The position numbers and the translations under genes are program-made. From contig NZ_BBXA01000033.1 of NCBI RefSeq assembly GCF_001014975.1, forward strand, positions 310,001-374,000: DNA of 64,000 nucleotides. The letters run 5' to 3'. The first letter of the stretch is position 1, and each line of letters starts with the position of its first letter. This document shows positions 17,501 through 26,357 of this stretch, piece by piece. The stretch comes from Novosphingobium sp. MD-1 (lineage in GTDB: Bacteria > Pseudomonadota > Alphaproteobacteria > Sphingomonadales > Sphingomonadaceae). The notes beneath the pieces were generated by a model. That model was not told the DNA's origin, searched no databases, and saw only the letters and a program-made list of their open reading frames with translations.

Positions 17501-17781
17501 CGCGCGATTTCGAGAAGCAGCGCCGCGCCGTCATGGCCGCGCGGCTGATGGTGATCGCGGGCGAAATCCAGCGCAGCAAGGAAGGCGTCGTGCATCTGAT
17601 GGCCAGCCGGGTGACCGACGTGACCGCCATGCTCGCCCATCTGTCCGAAACGCAGGCCGTGCTTGGCCCGCCTTCCCGCGCCGACGAGGCCATCCGGCCC
17701 ACCATGCCCAATCCGCCCGGCGCCGCCCGCCGGCACCCGCGCAATGTCCGCATTCTGCCGCGTTCGCGTGATTTTCATTGA
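14560..17781 (+). CDS. dnaE2: Error-prone DNA polymerase DnaE2
   Basis: This is a 1073-aa C-family polymerase of normal DnaE2 length. The N-terminal PHP domain begins FVEPVAASNFSFLRGAS, but its metal ligands are partly degenerate. The palm carries the catalytic DIDVDF motif at residues 378-383. The C-terminal half has the GFGDYGFPESHA helix-hairpin region and an OB domain (GAVLVRQRPGKGNAVFITLE). It performs the SOS mutagenic bypass with ImuA and ImuB. Translation is coupled to imuB through an ATGA overlap. Confidence 0.96.
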   Translation: MTVPSFFVEPVAASNFSFLRGASSAEAMVGQAHALGMAGIGIADRNTVAGVVRAHRAWKQVGGPGGGFRLIVGARLVFADGTPDVVAYPTTRHGWGRLTRLLTVGNRRAEKGSCHLTLADLVDHCEDMALIAMDGDAALLRTLRQATPHLWLAVTMPRAGRDARLLARRLALATQTGVPPIASNDALYATADTRPLHDVLTCIREGRTLQTAGRLLAANGERHLKPPAEMARLFQACPQALAATRDLFGCIAFTLNDLRYEYPHEPVPQGWEPQAWLEHLVHEAAMRKFPDGLPEAYRRTLDEEFRLIRERTYAYYFLTVHDVVRHARSLDPPILCQGRGSAANSLVCYLLGVTPIDPVQEKLLFSRFLSENRNEPPDIDVDFEHERREEVIQYIYERYGRERAGIAATVIHYRQRSAIREVGKALGLTEDVTARLSGTIWGSWGGEELPEARLGEAGFDAANPELARLRDLVGQILQFPRHLSQHVGGFVLTQGRLDELVPIHNAAMPDRTFIEWDKDDIDELQIMKVDVLALGMLTCIRKSFDLMRQWQLGDHRLDTVPQDDGATYAMLQKGDSIGTFQVESRAQIAMLPRMRPATLYDLVIQVAIVRPGPIQGGMVHPYLRRRNGEEAVVFPGPPGELRDVLGKTLGVPLFQEQAMKLAIVAAGFSPAEADGLRRAMATFRRNGTIHNYEEKLVEGMVRRGYERDFAERCFEQIKGFGDYGFPESHAQAFASLAYVSAWLKCHYPAVFACALLNSQPMGFYAPAQIVRDAREHGVTVHPIDVGASAWDNTLEGARVLRLGLRQIDGFRQDWAEAIARVRGDAPFVSIETLAHRADLPPRALHLLADADALGSLGHGRREAGWEVRRMPPVQLPLFAAMDAPELGRERDPALPALPLSEEVAADYQTHRLSLKGHPMQFLRARFARRGVLSCADVNAAKDGARVRCAGAVLVRQRPGKGNAVFITLEDETGIVNALLWARDFEKQRRAVMAARLMVIAGEIQRSKEGVVHLMASRVTDVTAMLAHLSETQAVLGPPSRADEAIRPTMPNPPGAARRHPRNVRILPRSRDFH

Positions 17782-17827
17782 AAGGGCGCTTTTCTTCCGC
17801 CGCGCCTCCAAGCTAGACCGACCGGCG

Positions 17828-19000
17828 ATGACCACGCCCGCGCAACGCCTCAGTCCGGTCTATACCGGGATGCCCGTCACCATCTTCGAACATATGTCCG
17901 GCCTTGCCCGCGAACAGGGCGCGATCAATCTGGGCCAGGGCTTTCCGGACGATACGCCGCCGCCCGAACTGGTCGAGGCCGTCGTCCGCGCCACGCGCGA
18001 ACGTTCGCACCAGTATCCGCCGATGGCCGGCCTCGCCGAACTGCGCGATGCCGTGGCCGGCTTCTATGCCCGTGCCCAAGGGCTGCCCCTTGCGCGAGAC
18101 AACGTGATCGTCACCTCCGGCGCGACCGAAGCCGTAGCCGCCGCGATCCTGGCCGTGGTCAGCCCCGGCGACGAGGTGATCCTGTTCGCCCCGGCTTACG
18201 ACGCCTATGCGCCACTGGTGCGCCGCGCCGGCGGGATACCGGTGTTCGTACCGCTGCGCCCGCCGCACTGGCGCTATTCCCACAACGCCATCTCCGCCGC
18301 GATCACGCCGCGCACCCGCGCGCTCGTTCTCAACGATCCGCTGAACCCCACCGGCACGATCGCGTCCGACGCGGAACTTGCCGTGCTGGCGGAGCTGTGC
18401 GTGGCGCACGACCTGATCGCGATCTGCGACGAAGTCTGGGAGAACGTGCGGTTCGACGGAAAGCCGCACCGTTCGCTGCTGGCCCTGCCCGGCATGGCGG
18501 AGCGCACGATCAAGATCGGATCGGCCGGCAAGATCTTCGGCGCCACCGGCTGGAAAGTCGGCTGGATGGTCGCCGCGCCGGCCATGGCCACCGTGCTGGG
18601 CCGCGCGCACCAGTTCCTGACCTTCACCACACCGCCGATGCTCCAGTGGGCGCTGGCCGACGCACTGGCCGATCCCGCCATCGCCGCCGGACGGCAGGCC
18701 AGCTGGGCCGCCTCGCGCGCCGTGCTGATCGACGGCCTGCGCCGTGAAGGCTTCGCGGTGCTCGACAACGCGGCGACATGGTTCGCCTGCATCGACCTTG
18801 CGGCCTCGGGCATCGCGCTCGACGATCGCGCGTTCAGCGAGCGCGCGGTGCGCGAGGCGGGCGTCGCCTCGATCCCGCTCTCCGCGCTGTGGGAAGGCCC
18901 CGACGGCCCCACGTCGATCCTGCGCCTGTGCCACTGCAAGCCGGCGGCGATGCTGGAAGAAGCCGTCCTCCGTCTCGCCCGCTGGCGCGAGAGCCTCTAA
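17828..19000 (+). CDS. PLP-dependent aminotransferase, class I/II (YbdL/DapC-like)
   Basis: This is a 390-aa fold-type I aminotransferase. It has GAINLGQGFPDDTPPPELV near the N-terminus, NDPLNPTGTIAS, ICDEVWENVRFDG and the PLP-Lys motif KIGSAGKIFGATGWKVGW. The GQGFPD start resembles methionine/kynurenine aminotransferases (YbdL) and N-succinyl-diaminopimelate aminotransferases; the substrate cannot be fixed from sequence. It starts 46 bp after dnaE2 but is functionally unrelated to it. Confidence 0.9.
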   Translation: MTTPAQRLSPVYTGMPVTIFEHMSGLAREQGAINLGQGFPDDTPPPELVEAVVRATRERSHQYPPMAGLAELRDAVAGFYARAQGLPLARDNVIVTSGATEAVAAAILAVVSPGDEVILFAPAYDAYAPLVRRAGGIPVFVPLRPPHWRYSHNAISAAITPRTRALVLNDPLNPTGTIASDAELAVLAELCVAHDLIAICDEVWENVRFDGKPHRSLLALPGMAERTIKIGSAGKIFGATGWKVGWMVAAPAMATVLGRAHQFLTFTTPPMLQWALADALADPAIAAGRQASWAASRAVLIDGLRREGFAVLDNAATWFACIDLAASGIALDDRAFSERAVREAGVASIPLSALWEGPDGPTSILRLCHCKPAAMLEEAVLRLARWRESL

Positions 19001-19071
19001 ACCGCGTTCTTTCACAGGGCGCGCATTGCGCCGCTGGACGACATGGGCCACCAGCGCCTATCTCCCGGTCC

Positions 19072-20802
19072 ATGGCCGAACCTATTGTTTTCAACCGCCG
19101 TGACCTGCTCATGGGACAAGGCGCGCTTGCGCTTGCCGCTACGCTGGCCCCGCTGTTCCCCGCCTGGGCGCGCGGCGCGCACGGCGGCCATCATGGTATG
19201 GCAACCGGCCCCGACGCAACGGCCGGCATCGGTGCCGCACTCAGCGGCGATCGGATCGCGCTGACGATCGGGGAAAGCCGGTTCTCGGTGGGAAAGCGAT
19301 CAGCCGCCGCCGTCAGCATCAACGGCTCCATTCCCGGTCCGCTGATCCGCCTGCGCGAAGGGCAGACCGTGCGGATCGACGTGACCAACCGGTTGCGGGA
19401 GCAATCCTCGATCCACTGGCACGGGCTGCTCGTGCCGTTCCAGATGGACGGCGTGCCCGGCCTCAGCTTCCCCGGCATCGATCCGGGCGAGACGTTCGCC
19501 TATGAATTTCCCGTCCGGCAGGCCGGCACCTACTGGTATCACAGCCATTCGGGCATGCAGGAAGCGATCGGCCTCTACGGCCCGATCGTAATCGATCCCG
19601 CCACGTCTTCCGGCGTGGCATACGATCGCGAATACGTGCTGATGCTGGCCGACTGGAGCCCGCTCCATCCGCACGCGATCATGCGCCAGTTGAAGGCGAT
19701 GAGCGGCACGTTCAACATGCGCAAGCAGACGCTGTCCGGCCTGCTGGCGGGGCGCGACCAAAGCGCGAAGGACCGGTTCGCCTGGGCCGGGATGCGCATG
19801 GACCCGACCGACATTTCCGACGTGACCGGCAGCACCTACAGCTACCTCGTCAACGGGCATGACAGCGCGGCGAACTGGACCGCGCTCTATGCCCCCGGCG
19901 AACGGGTGCGCCTGCGCGTGATCAACGCATCCGCCATGACCAACTTCAACTTGCGCATTCCCGGCCTGGCGATGACCGTGATCGCCGCCGACGGACTGGA
20001 TGTTCAGCCGGTGGAAACCGATGAAATACAGATCGCTATCGCCGAAACCTACGACGTGATCGTCACGCCCGCAGGCGCCGCCCCGCATGCGATCGTGGCT
20101 GAGGCGCTGGACCGCAGCGGACAGGTGCGCGCCACGCTGGCCACCCAGCCGGGGATGGTGGCGCCGATCCCGCCGATCCGCTCCCGCCCGGTCCTCACCA
20201 TGCGCGATATGGGCATGGATATGAAGGGCATGGGCGAAATGCACCATTCGATGGCCATGCGCGATGGCGCCAACGCGCCGTCGGTGAAGATGGGGCCGGG
20301 CGTCGCCATGATCGCGCCGATGCCGGTGGACCGGCTGGCCGACCGCCCCACCGGCCTGGAGGACGTGGACCACCGCGTCCTCACGTATGCCGACTTGCGC
20401 GCGCGCGATGCCAACCCGGATAAGCGCACGCCCACGCGAGAGATCGACGTCCACCTGACCGCCAACATGGAACGCTACATGTGGTCGATCGACGGCCAGA
20501 CGATCTCGGGCGGCGCGAAGCCCATCCCGTTCCGGCTGGGCGAGCGGGTGCGCGTTACCCTGATCAACGACACGATGATGCCGCACCCGATCCACCTGCA
20601 CGGCCACTTCTTCGAACTCGTCACCGGCGATCCGGGGCATCGCCCGCGCAAGCATACGGTCAACGTCCTGCCGGGCGGCAAGGTCGCGTTCGATCTCACC
20701 GCCGATGCCGAGGGCGACTGGGCGTTCCACTGCCACATGCTGCTGCACATGCACGCGGGGATGATGCGCGTCGTCACCGTGCGCCGCGAAGGGGAGGCGT
20801 GA
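19072..20802 (+). CDS. copA: CopA, periplasmic multicopper oxidase for copper resistance
   Basis: This is a 576-aa multicopper oxidase. A twin-arginine signal (NRRDLLMGQGALALAATLAP) is followed by a His-rich stretch. The four copper motifs are present: HWHG at H115, YWYHSHSGMQ, HPIHLHGHFFEL from H505, and HCHMLLHMHAGMM at H553-H555. A Met/His-rich segment (MRDMGMDMKGMGEMHHSMAM) between the second and third domains is typical of Cu(I)-binding CopA. It oxidises Cu(I) in the periplasm. It is followed directly by copB. Confidence 0.95.
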   Translation: MAEPIVFNRRDLLMGQGALALAATLAPLFPAWARGAHGGHHGMATGPDATAGIGAALSGDRIALTIGESRFSVGKRSAAAVSINGSIPGPLIRLREGQTVRIDVTNRLREQSSIHWHGLLVPFQMDGVPGLSFPGIDPGETFAYEFPVRQAGTYWYHSHSGMQEAIGLYGPIVIDPATSSGVAYDREYVLMLADWSPLHPHAIMRQLKAMSGTFNMRKQTLSGLLAGRDQSAKDRFAWAGMRMDPTDISDVTGSTYSYLVNGHDSAANWTALYAPGERVRLRVINASAMTNFNLRIPGLAMTVIAADGLDVQPVETDEIQIAIAETYDVIVTPAGAAPHAIVAEALDRSGQVRATLATQPGMVAPIPPIRSRPVLTMRDMGMDMKGMGEMHHSMAMRDGANAPSVKMGPGVAMIAPMPVDRLADRPTGLEDVDHRVLTYADLRARDANPDKRTPTREIDVHLTANMERYMWSIDGQTISGGAKPIPFRLGERVRVTLINDTMMPHPIHLHGHFFELVTGDPGHRPRKHTVNVLPGGKVAFDLTADAEGDWAFHCHMLLHMHAGMMRVVTVRREGEA

Positions 20803-20804
20803 CC

Positions 20805-21749
20805 GTGCGTGCCCTGCCCCTCCTGCTCGCCGCCGCCACGTTCACGCTGGCCATGCCCGCCCACGCACAGGATGCCCACGCCCAGGATGTTCACGCGGGA
20901 CACGACATGGGCGCCATGGATCATTCGGGCCACCCGATGCAGGGCATGGAGCAGAGCGATCCGCACGCGGGGCACGCCATGCCCGCCTCGGATGAAGACG
21001 ATGCCGACACGCCCGGCGACGCACCGCCTCCCCCCGTCCCCACCGACCATCCGGCCGACCGCTTCTTCGATCCCGCGCGCATGGCCGCCGCGCGTGCCGA
21101 TCTGGCAAGGGAAGGCCGCTTCTTCGGCAACGCGCTGATCGTCGACCGGCTGGAATACCGCGCCGTCCGGGGGCGTGACGGCTATGGCTGGCAAGGCGAG
21201 GCCTGGATCGGCGCCGATCTGGACAAGCTGGTCATCGCTAGCGAAGGCGAAGGCGCGTTCGGCGAAACGGCGGAGCGGATCGAACTGCGCGCCCTGTGGC
21301 GCCACGCCATCGCGCCCTACTTCAACGTGGAAGCCGGCGTCCGCCACGATTTCCAGCCCGGCCCGCAACGCACGTACGCCACGTTCGGGATAGACGGCCT
21401 GGCCCCCTACTGGTTCGATGTGGAAGCGCAGCTGCTGGTCTCGGACAAGGGCGATGTCCACGCCCGCGTCGAAGGCAGCTACGACCTGCGGCTGACCAAC
21501 CGCCTCATCCTCCAGCCCGCCGTGGAACTTGACGCCGCGTTCCAGGACGTGCCCGAACTGCGCACCGGCGCGGGCTTCGACCGGCTCGAAGCCGGGGCGC
21601 GGCTACGCTACCAGATCACACGCCAGCTTGCGCCCTACATCGGCGTCCACTGGGAACGCCGGCTCGGTGAAACCGCCCGCCTTGGGGCGTTGGCCGGCGA
21701 AAGGGCCTCAACCGTCAGTCTGGCGATCGGCGTCCGAAGCTGGTTCTAG
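20805..21749 (+). CDS. copB: CopB, outer-membrane copper-resistance protein
   Basis: This 314-aa protein has a Sec signal peptide (ALPLLLAAATFTLAMPAHAQ) and then a His/Met/Asp-rich copper-binding region (HAGHDMGAMDHSGHPM). The C-terminal 210 residues are a beta-barrel domain of the CopB family (DRLEYRAVRGRDGYGWQGEA, ending TVSLAIGVRSWF with a C-terminal aromatic). GTG at 20805 is preceded by GGGGAGG at seven bases; GTG at 20799, overlapping the copA stop, is also in frame. Confidence 0.9.
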   Translation: MRALPLLLAAATFTLAMPAHAQDAHAQDVHAGHDMGAMDHSGHPMQGMEQSDPHAGHAMPASDEDDADTPGDAPPPPVPTDHPADRFFDPARMAAARADLAREGRFFGNALIVDRLEYRAVRGRDGYGWQGEAWIGADLDKLVIASEGEGAFGETAERIELRALWRHAIAPYFNVEAGVRHDFQPGPQRTYATFGIDGLAPYWFDVEAQLLVSDKGDVHARVEGSYDLRLTNRLILQPAVELDAAFQDVPELRTGAGFDRLEAGARLRYQITRQLAPYIGVHWERRLGETARLGALAGERASTVSLAIGVRSWF

Positions 21750-21762
21750 GCGGCAAGGCGCG

Positions 21763-21873
21763 ATGACCAATCGCCGAAAGCCTGATCGAACCACGTTTGG
21801 CTGCCTTGTGGTCGGCACTTTCATGCTCATGCTTGCCCTAATGTGCGTTCTGAACGCTATCGTTGTACTGTAA
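21763..21873 (+). CDS. Possible 36-aa single-span membrane protein
   Basis: A short frame 13 bp after copB has AAGG near the ATG. It encodes a charged N-terminus (MTNRRKPDRTT) followed by one hydrophobic helix (CLVVGTFMLMLALMCVLN). The composition suits a small membrane peptide, and its codons are less GC-biased than those of its neighbours. There are no known relatives that I recognise. It could be a copper-operon accessory peptide or a chance frame. Confidence 0.35.
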   Translation: MTNRRKPDRTTFGCLVVGTFMLMLALMCVLNAIVVL

Positions 21874-21906
21874 CCGTCCCACCATATCACTCACCCCGTC
21901 GCCCCC

Positions 21907-23049
21907 TCAAAACGGCAGTTCCGCCTGCTGCCGCCCCGCCTCCCCGGACTGCGGCTCCGCATCGTCGTCGTCGTGATCGCCTTCCAGCGCGGAGAGCGTG
22001 AGGCCCATCAGCCGGATCGGTTGCGGCAGGGGCAGCACGGCTTCCAGCAGATCGCGCGCCATGGAGGCGAACACGGTCTTGTCCGCCACCGCGCGCGGGG
22101 ACGATTTCGCCCGCGTCATATTGGTGAAATCGATGGACTTCATCTTGAGGGTGACTGTTCGGCCCTGCGCGCCCGCCCGTTCGATACGGTCCCATACGAT
22201 GTCGATGATCCGCTCCAGCGCCTCCCGCAAGGCAGGGCCGGAAGACAGGTCACGATCGAACGTCCGCTCGCCACCCACCGATTTGCGTGGCCTGTCGGCG
22301 CGCACCCGGCGCAGGTCTATCCCGCGCGCGGCGCGATAGAGGTAATCCGCCAGGCTGCCGAAATGGCTGCGCAGGAACGCCAGGTCCTTCGCCAGCAGGT
22401 CCGCGCCCGTTTCGATCCCCAGCCCCGCCATCTTCTCCGCGCCGCGCGGACCAATGCCATGGAAGCGGCGCACCGGCAGGCCGGCGACGAAGGCCGCGCC
22501 CTCGCCCGGCCGGATCACGCACAGGCCATCGGGCTTGTTCTGGTCGCTCGCCAGCTTGGCCAGGAACTTGTTGTACGATACGCCCGCGCTCGCGGTCAGC
22601 CCGGTTTCCGCGCGGATGCGCTGGCGGATCAATTCGGCGATGCGCGTGGCGGAGCCGATCCCGCGGATGTCGTCGGTGACGTCGAGATAGGCCTCGTCCA
22701 GCGCCAGCGGTTCGACGTGCGGCGTGTAGTCGTGAAAGATCGCGCGGATCTGCTGCGATACACCGCGATAGACATCGAACCGGGGCTTGCGGAAGATCAG
22801 GCCGGGGCACAGCCGCGCCGCCCGGACCGATGGCATGGCGGAGCGCACGCCAAATACCCGCGCCTCGTAGCTTGCCGCCGCGACCACCCCACGCTCCGAC
22901 GAACCGCCGACCGCCACCGGCTTGCCCTTGAGGGCAGGATCGTCGCGCTGTTCGACGCTGGCATAGAAGGCATCCATGTCGACATGGATGATCTTACGCA
23001 GCCCGTCGCCGGACTCTTCCTCGCCGGGATCGTTTCGCGCCGGTTCCAT
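21907..23049 (-). CDS. dinB: DNA polymerase IV
   Basis: This is a 380-aa Y-family polymerase with an intact active site: D24 in IHVDMDAFYASVEQ and D118/E119 in LALDEAYLDVTDD. Finger/palm and little-finger domains are complete, and the C-terminus QQAELPF fits a beta-clamp-binding motif. Unlike the imu cassette, no GAAC-N7-GAAC box is visible in the 77-bp region shared with the divergent exporter, so SOS control is not evident. Confidence 0.95.
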   Translation of the reverse strand: MEPARNDPGEEESGDGLRKIIHVDMDAFYASVEQRDDPALKGKPVAVGGSSERGVVAAASYEARVFGVRSAMPSVRAARLCPGLIFRKPRFDVYRGVSQQIRAIFHDYTPHVEPLALDEAYLDVTDDIRGIGSATRIAELIRQRIRAETGLTASAGVSYNKFLAKLASDQNKPDGLCVIRPGEGAAFVAGLPVRRFHGIGPRGAEKMAGLGIETGADLLAKDLAFLRSHFGSLADYLYRAARGIDLRRVRADRPRKSVGGERTFDRDLSSGPALREALERIIDIVWDRIERAGAQGRTVTLKMKSIDFTNMTRAKSSPRAVADKTVFASMARDLLEAVLPLPQPIRLMGLTLSALEGDHDDDDAEPQSGEAGRQQAELPF

Positions 23050-23126
23050 GATTTGCAGGCTAGCCTATTTCGCCCCAGGGCATAAAGGGCTGGGGTGAAT
23101 CCCCCGAACGGACTACCCCGATTTCA

Positions 23127-24395
23127 ATGACTAGCGAGAACCACCACCAGCCAGAGGAAACGCGAGGAACGCCCAGGGGACGCGAATTCGTGGCGATGAT
23201 GGCCATGCTGATGGCGCTGCAGGCGCTGGCGATTGACGGCATGCTGCCGGCGCTGGGCCAGATCGCGCACGACCTGAACGTGACCGACCCCAACCGACGG
23301 CAACTGGTGGTGGGCGTGTTCCTGCTCTCCGCCGGCGTGGGAGCGCTGCTGCCCGGCACGCTGGCGGACCGCTTCGGCCGGCGCCCCGTGGTGCTGACCA
23401 GCCTGGGCCTGTACATCGCGTTCTCGCTGGCCTGCGCGATGGCGCGGGATTTCGATACGCTGCTGGTGCTGCGGGCGCTGCAGGCGGTCGGCAGCTCGGG
23501 CGTTACGGTTCTGCCCGGTGCGATCATCCGGGATCGCCACAGCGGCGATCGCATGGCGCGAATGCTGTCGACGATCTCGGTGGTGTTCATGGTCGTGCCG
23601 ATGCTGGCGCCCAGCGTGGGGCAGTTCGTGCTGCTGTTCGCAGGCTGGCGCTGGATTTTCATCATGCTGGCGGTGATGGCCGCGCTGGTCGGGCTGTGGG
23701 TCGCCCTCAGGCTCGACGAGACGCTGCGGCCGGAATTCCGGCAGCCGATCAATCCGACGGCGATCGTGGTGAACATGATCGCCGCCGCCTCGAACCGCGC
23801 GTCGATCGGCTATGTCCTTGGCGGATCGCTGATGTTCGGCGCGCTGCTGGGCTACATCAATTCCTCGCAACAGCTGGTGGCGGAACACTTCGGCGCGGGC
23901 AGCGCCTTTCCGCTGCTGTTCGGCGCGACGGCGGTGACGATGGCCTGCGCCAGTTTCTCCAACTCGCGCATCGTCGAACGCTTCGGCGCACGGCGCGTGT
24001 CGCACACGGCGCTGTTCGTCTATATCGGCGTAAGCTGTCTGCAGGTGTTCTTCGCCACGCGCCCGCACCAGACGCTGTGGCAGTTCATGCCGCTGATCGC
24101 CATGAACATGTGCCTGATGGGCTTCGTCGGCGCCAATTTCAGCTCGATCGCGCTCCAGCCCTTCGCCAAGATCGCCGGCGCGGCCAGTTCGGTCCAGGCG
24201 TTCATGCGCATGGCGCTCGGCTCGTTCATCGGCATGATGATCGGGCAGGCGTTCGACGGCACCGCGCGCCCGCTCGCGGTTTCCTTCCTGGCCGCCGGAA
24301 TCCTGGCCCTGATGCTGGTGCTGTTCAGCGAGAAGGGACGCCTGTTCCGCCGCCTGCACCCGCCCGGAACGCCGCGCATCATCGTCGACCACTGA
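23127..24395 (+). CDS. MFS multidrug exporter, Bcr/CflA type
   Basis: This is a 422-aa, 12-TM major facilitator. It begins its first helix at AMMAMLMALQALAIDGMLPAL and has the motif-A loop LADRFGRRPVV between TM2 and TM3, plus the drug/H+ antiporter motif C-like segment VVPMLAPSVGQFV in TM5. It probably extrudes small toxic compounds. It is divergent from dinB and convergent with a LysR gene (27-bp gap). Confidence 0.9.
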   Translation: MTSENHHQPEETRGTPRGREFVAMMAMLMALQALAIDGMLPALGQIAHDLNVTDPNRRQLVVGVFLLSAGVGALLPGTLADRFGRRPVVLTSLGLYIAFSLACAMARDFDTLLVLRALQAVGSSGVTVLPGAIIRDRHSGDRMARMLSTISVVFMVVPMLAPSVGQFVLLFAGWRWIFIMLAVMAALVGLWVALRLDETLRPEFRQPINPTAIVVNMIAAASNRASIGYVLGGSLMFGALLGYINSSQQLVAEHFGAGSAFPLLFGATAVTMACASFSNSRIVERFGARRVSHTALFVYIGVSCLQVFFATRPHQTLWQFMPLIAMNMCLMGFVGANFSSIALQPFAKIAGAASSVQAFMRMALGSFIGMMIGQAFDGTARPLAVSFLAAGILALMLVLFSEKGRLFRRLHPPGTPRIIVDH

Positions 24396-24422
24396 GGCAG
24401 CAGGCTTCGCGCCCGACGCGGA

Positions 24423-25229
24423 TCAGTCCGTCAGCGCGGCGATCAGCGCCTTGACCTTTTTCTGCCGCCATTGCGGCAGCGGCGCGACCAGCCAATAACC
24501 GCGCCGGCTCGGCTCGGCTTCGCCCACGGCGGCGACACGCCCTTCGGCGAGGGCAGTCTGCGCCAGCAGCACCGGCACGCGCGCCTTGCCCAGCCCGGCG
24601 GCGGCAGCGCTGATCGCGGTGCCGGCATCGCCGACCGAAAATGCCACGTCCGCACCTTCACCGCCCGGCGCGGGATCGCCCGGCCAGCCGATCCACGGCG
24701 CGTCGCCGCCATCGCTGCCGACGGCCGTCACGACGATCACCGCCGCTTCGCCCAGCGCGATGCCTTCCAGATCGCCCGGCCCTTCGGCCCAGCGCACGGC
24801 CAGATCGAGATTGGCTTCGGTGAAATCGATGTCCACATCGCCCCCCACCAGCGCGAAGCGCAACTGGTCGTTGCTTGCGCGGAAGCTGGCAAGGCGTGGG
24901 GAAAGCCAGGCGGCGAACACGTCGCGCGGGCAGGCGATGGTATAGACATGGCTCGATTGGCCGGCCTGCATCGCCTGCACGCCTTCCTCGAACCGCAGGA
25001 AGCCTTCGCGGATCGCATCCAGCCCGGCCAGCGCCTCGTCGGTCAGTTCCAGACCCTTGGAGGTGCGACGGAACAGGACCACGCCAAGCAGGTCTTCCAG
25101 CGCGCGGATCTGCTGCCCCACGGCCGCCGGCGTCACCGCCAGCTCATCGGCCGCGCGGGTGAACGAAAGGTGCCGCGCCGCCGCATCGAGCACGCGCAGG
25201 CCATTGAGCGGCAGGTGCGTCCGCTTCAT
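24423..25229 (-). CDS. LysR-family regulator, GcvA-like
   Basis: This is a 268-aa regulator. Its N-terminal HTH (NGLRVLDAAARHLSFTRAADE, TPAAVGQQIRALED) is typical of the GcvA/AmpR branch, and the effector domain is shorter than usual. The ATG at 25229 gives the canonical N-terminus. Its target is not evident; it lies 19 bp downstream of apaG on the same strand and faces the exporter gene. Confidence 0.88.
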   Translation of the reverse strand: MKRTHLPLNGLRVLDAAARHLSFTRAADELAVTPAAVGQQIRALEDLLGVVLFRRTSKGLELTDEALAGLDAIREGFLRFEEGVQAMQAGQSSHVYTIACPRDVFAAWLSPRLASFRASNDQLRFALVGGDVDIDFTEANLDLAVRWAEGPGDLEGIALGEAAVIVVTAVGSDGGDAPWIGWPGDPAPGGEGADVAFSVGDAGTAISAAAAGLGKARVPVLLAQTALAEGRVAAVGEAEPSRRGYWLVAPLPQWRQKKVKALIAALTD

Positions 25230-25248
25230 CCTCGTTTCCTTCCCTGCG

Positions 25249-25647
25249 TCAGTTCGCGGTGGCCGGAGCGGCCAGCGGGAAGAACGGGATCGCCACTTCG
25301 AACAGCGATCCGTCCGGGCGCTGCATGGTGTAGTGCCCTTCCATGCTGCCCTGCGGCGTGCCGAGCGGACAGCCGGAAACGTAATCGTGCGTCTGCCCCG
25401 GTTCGAGCAACGGCTGTTCGCCCACCACGCCTTCGCCATCGACGAAGTTCACGTTGCCGCGCCCGTCGGTGATCCGCCAGTGGCGCGACAGAAGCTGGAA
25501 CCGCTGCGCCGAGTCGTTCTCGATGCGGATGTGATAGACCCAGAACCATTTGCCCGCATCTACGCGGGATTGTTCGGGCAGGAAATTGACCGCGACCCGG
25601 ACGGTCACGCCCTCCGTCACTGCGGCATGCTGGAAGAGCTGCTTCAT
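25249..25647 (-). CDS. apaG: ApaG protein
   Basis: This is a 132-aa ApaG protein, close to the usual 125 aa, with the family's fibronectin-like fold. Motifs are WVYHIRIEN, LLSRHWRITDG, VVGEQPLLEPGQTHDYVSGC and GSMEGHYTM. In enterobacteria ApaG is linked to Co2+/Mg2+ efflux, but its biochemical function is unclear. It is divergent from recO with a 91-bp gap. Confidence 0.95.
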   Translation of the reverse strand: MKQLFQHAAVTEGVTVRVAVNFLPEQSRVDAGKWFWVYHIRIENDSAQRFQLLSRHWRITDGRGNVNFVDGEGVVGEQPLLEPGQTHDYVSGCPLGTPQGSMEGHYTMQRPDGSLFEVAIPFFPLAAPATAN

Positions 25648-25738
25648 ACCTTGGGAGCCTATCGCACATCGGCTCCGGTTCCAATCAAGGAATTGTCGCG
25701 CTTGCCCGAATGCGATTTGGCCCCCACAGGAAAACGCG

Positions 25739-26344
25739 ATGCACATTCGCGCGCCCGCCATCCTCTGCGCCGTCCGCGCCCACGGCGAACACGGGGCCGT
25801 GGTGCGCATGCTGACCGCCGATCACGGGCTTGTCGCCGCCTATGTCGCGGGTGCGCGCGGACGGGAAATGCGACCCTTGCTGATCCCGGGTAACGTGCTG
25901 GACGCCGATCTGCGCGCGCGCAACGACAGCCAGCTTCCCTCCGCGCGGATCGAACTCGTCACCAGCCGCGGACCATGGCTGACCGAACCGCTGCCCAGCG
26001 CGGCGATCGGCTGGGCCTGCGCGCTGACCGCCGCGACCTTGCCCGAAGGCTATCCCTATCCCGCGCTTCACGCCGCGCTGGGGGCGACGCTCGATGCGAT
26101 ATGCCATGCTCCTTCCGCGCGCGGCTGGGCACGGGCGCTGGCGGGGTACGAAGCGCTGCTACTGCGGGAAGTGGGCTATGGAGCAGCCCCCGCCCCGCCG
26201 GCGGACGAGGACTGGCCGGCGCTCCTGAACCGCCTGGACCGGCATGGCACGGCCATCGGGAACCGCCTGCTTGCCGATCGCCACCGCGATGTTATGGCGG
26301 CCCGCGCGATTCTGCTGGACCGGCTGAAACGCATGGACGCTTGA
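25739..26344 (+). CDS. recO: DNA repair protein RecO
   Basis: This 201-aa protein has the RecO N-terminal OB domain (ILCAVRAHGEHGAVVRMLTADHG) and a short helical C-terminal domain. The zinc-binding cysteines of longer RecO proteins are absent, as in other sphingomonad orthologues. It loads RecA onto SSB-coated gaps with RecR, which is also encoded in this window (62010-62606). The ATG at 25739 gives the conserved N-terminus. Confidence 0.9.
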   Translation: MHIRAPAILCAVRAHGEHGAVVRMLTADHGLVAAYVAGARGREMRPLLIPGNVLDADLRARNDSQLPSARIELVTSRGPWLTEPLPSAAIGWACALTAATLPEGYPYPALHAALGATLDAICHAPSARGWARALAGYEALLLREVGYGAAPAPPADEDWPALLNRLDRHGTAIGNRLLADRHRDVMAARAILLDRLKRMDA

Positions 26345-26357
26345 TTGAGGGATGCAC

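Noticed and set aside
23050..23126. LexA box in the dinB promoter
   Set aside because: A GAAT-CCCCC-GAAC arrangement is present but the first half-site and the spacing do not fit GAAC-N7-GAAC.
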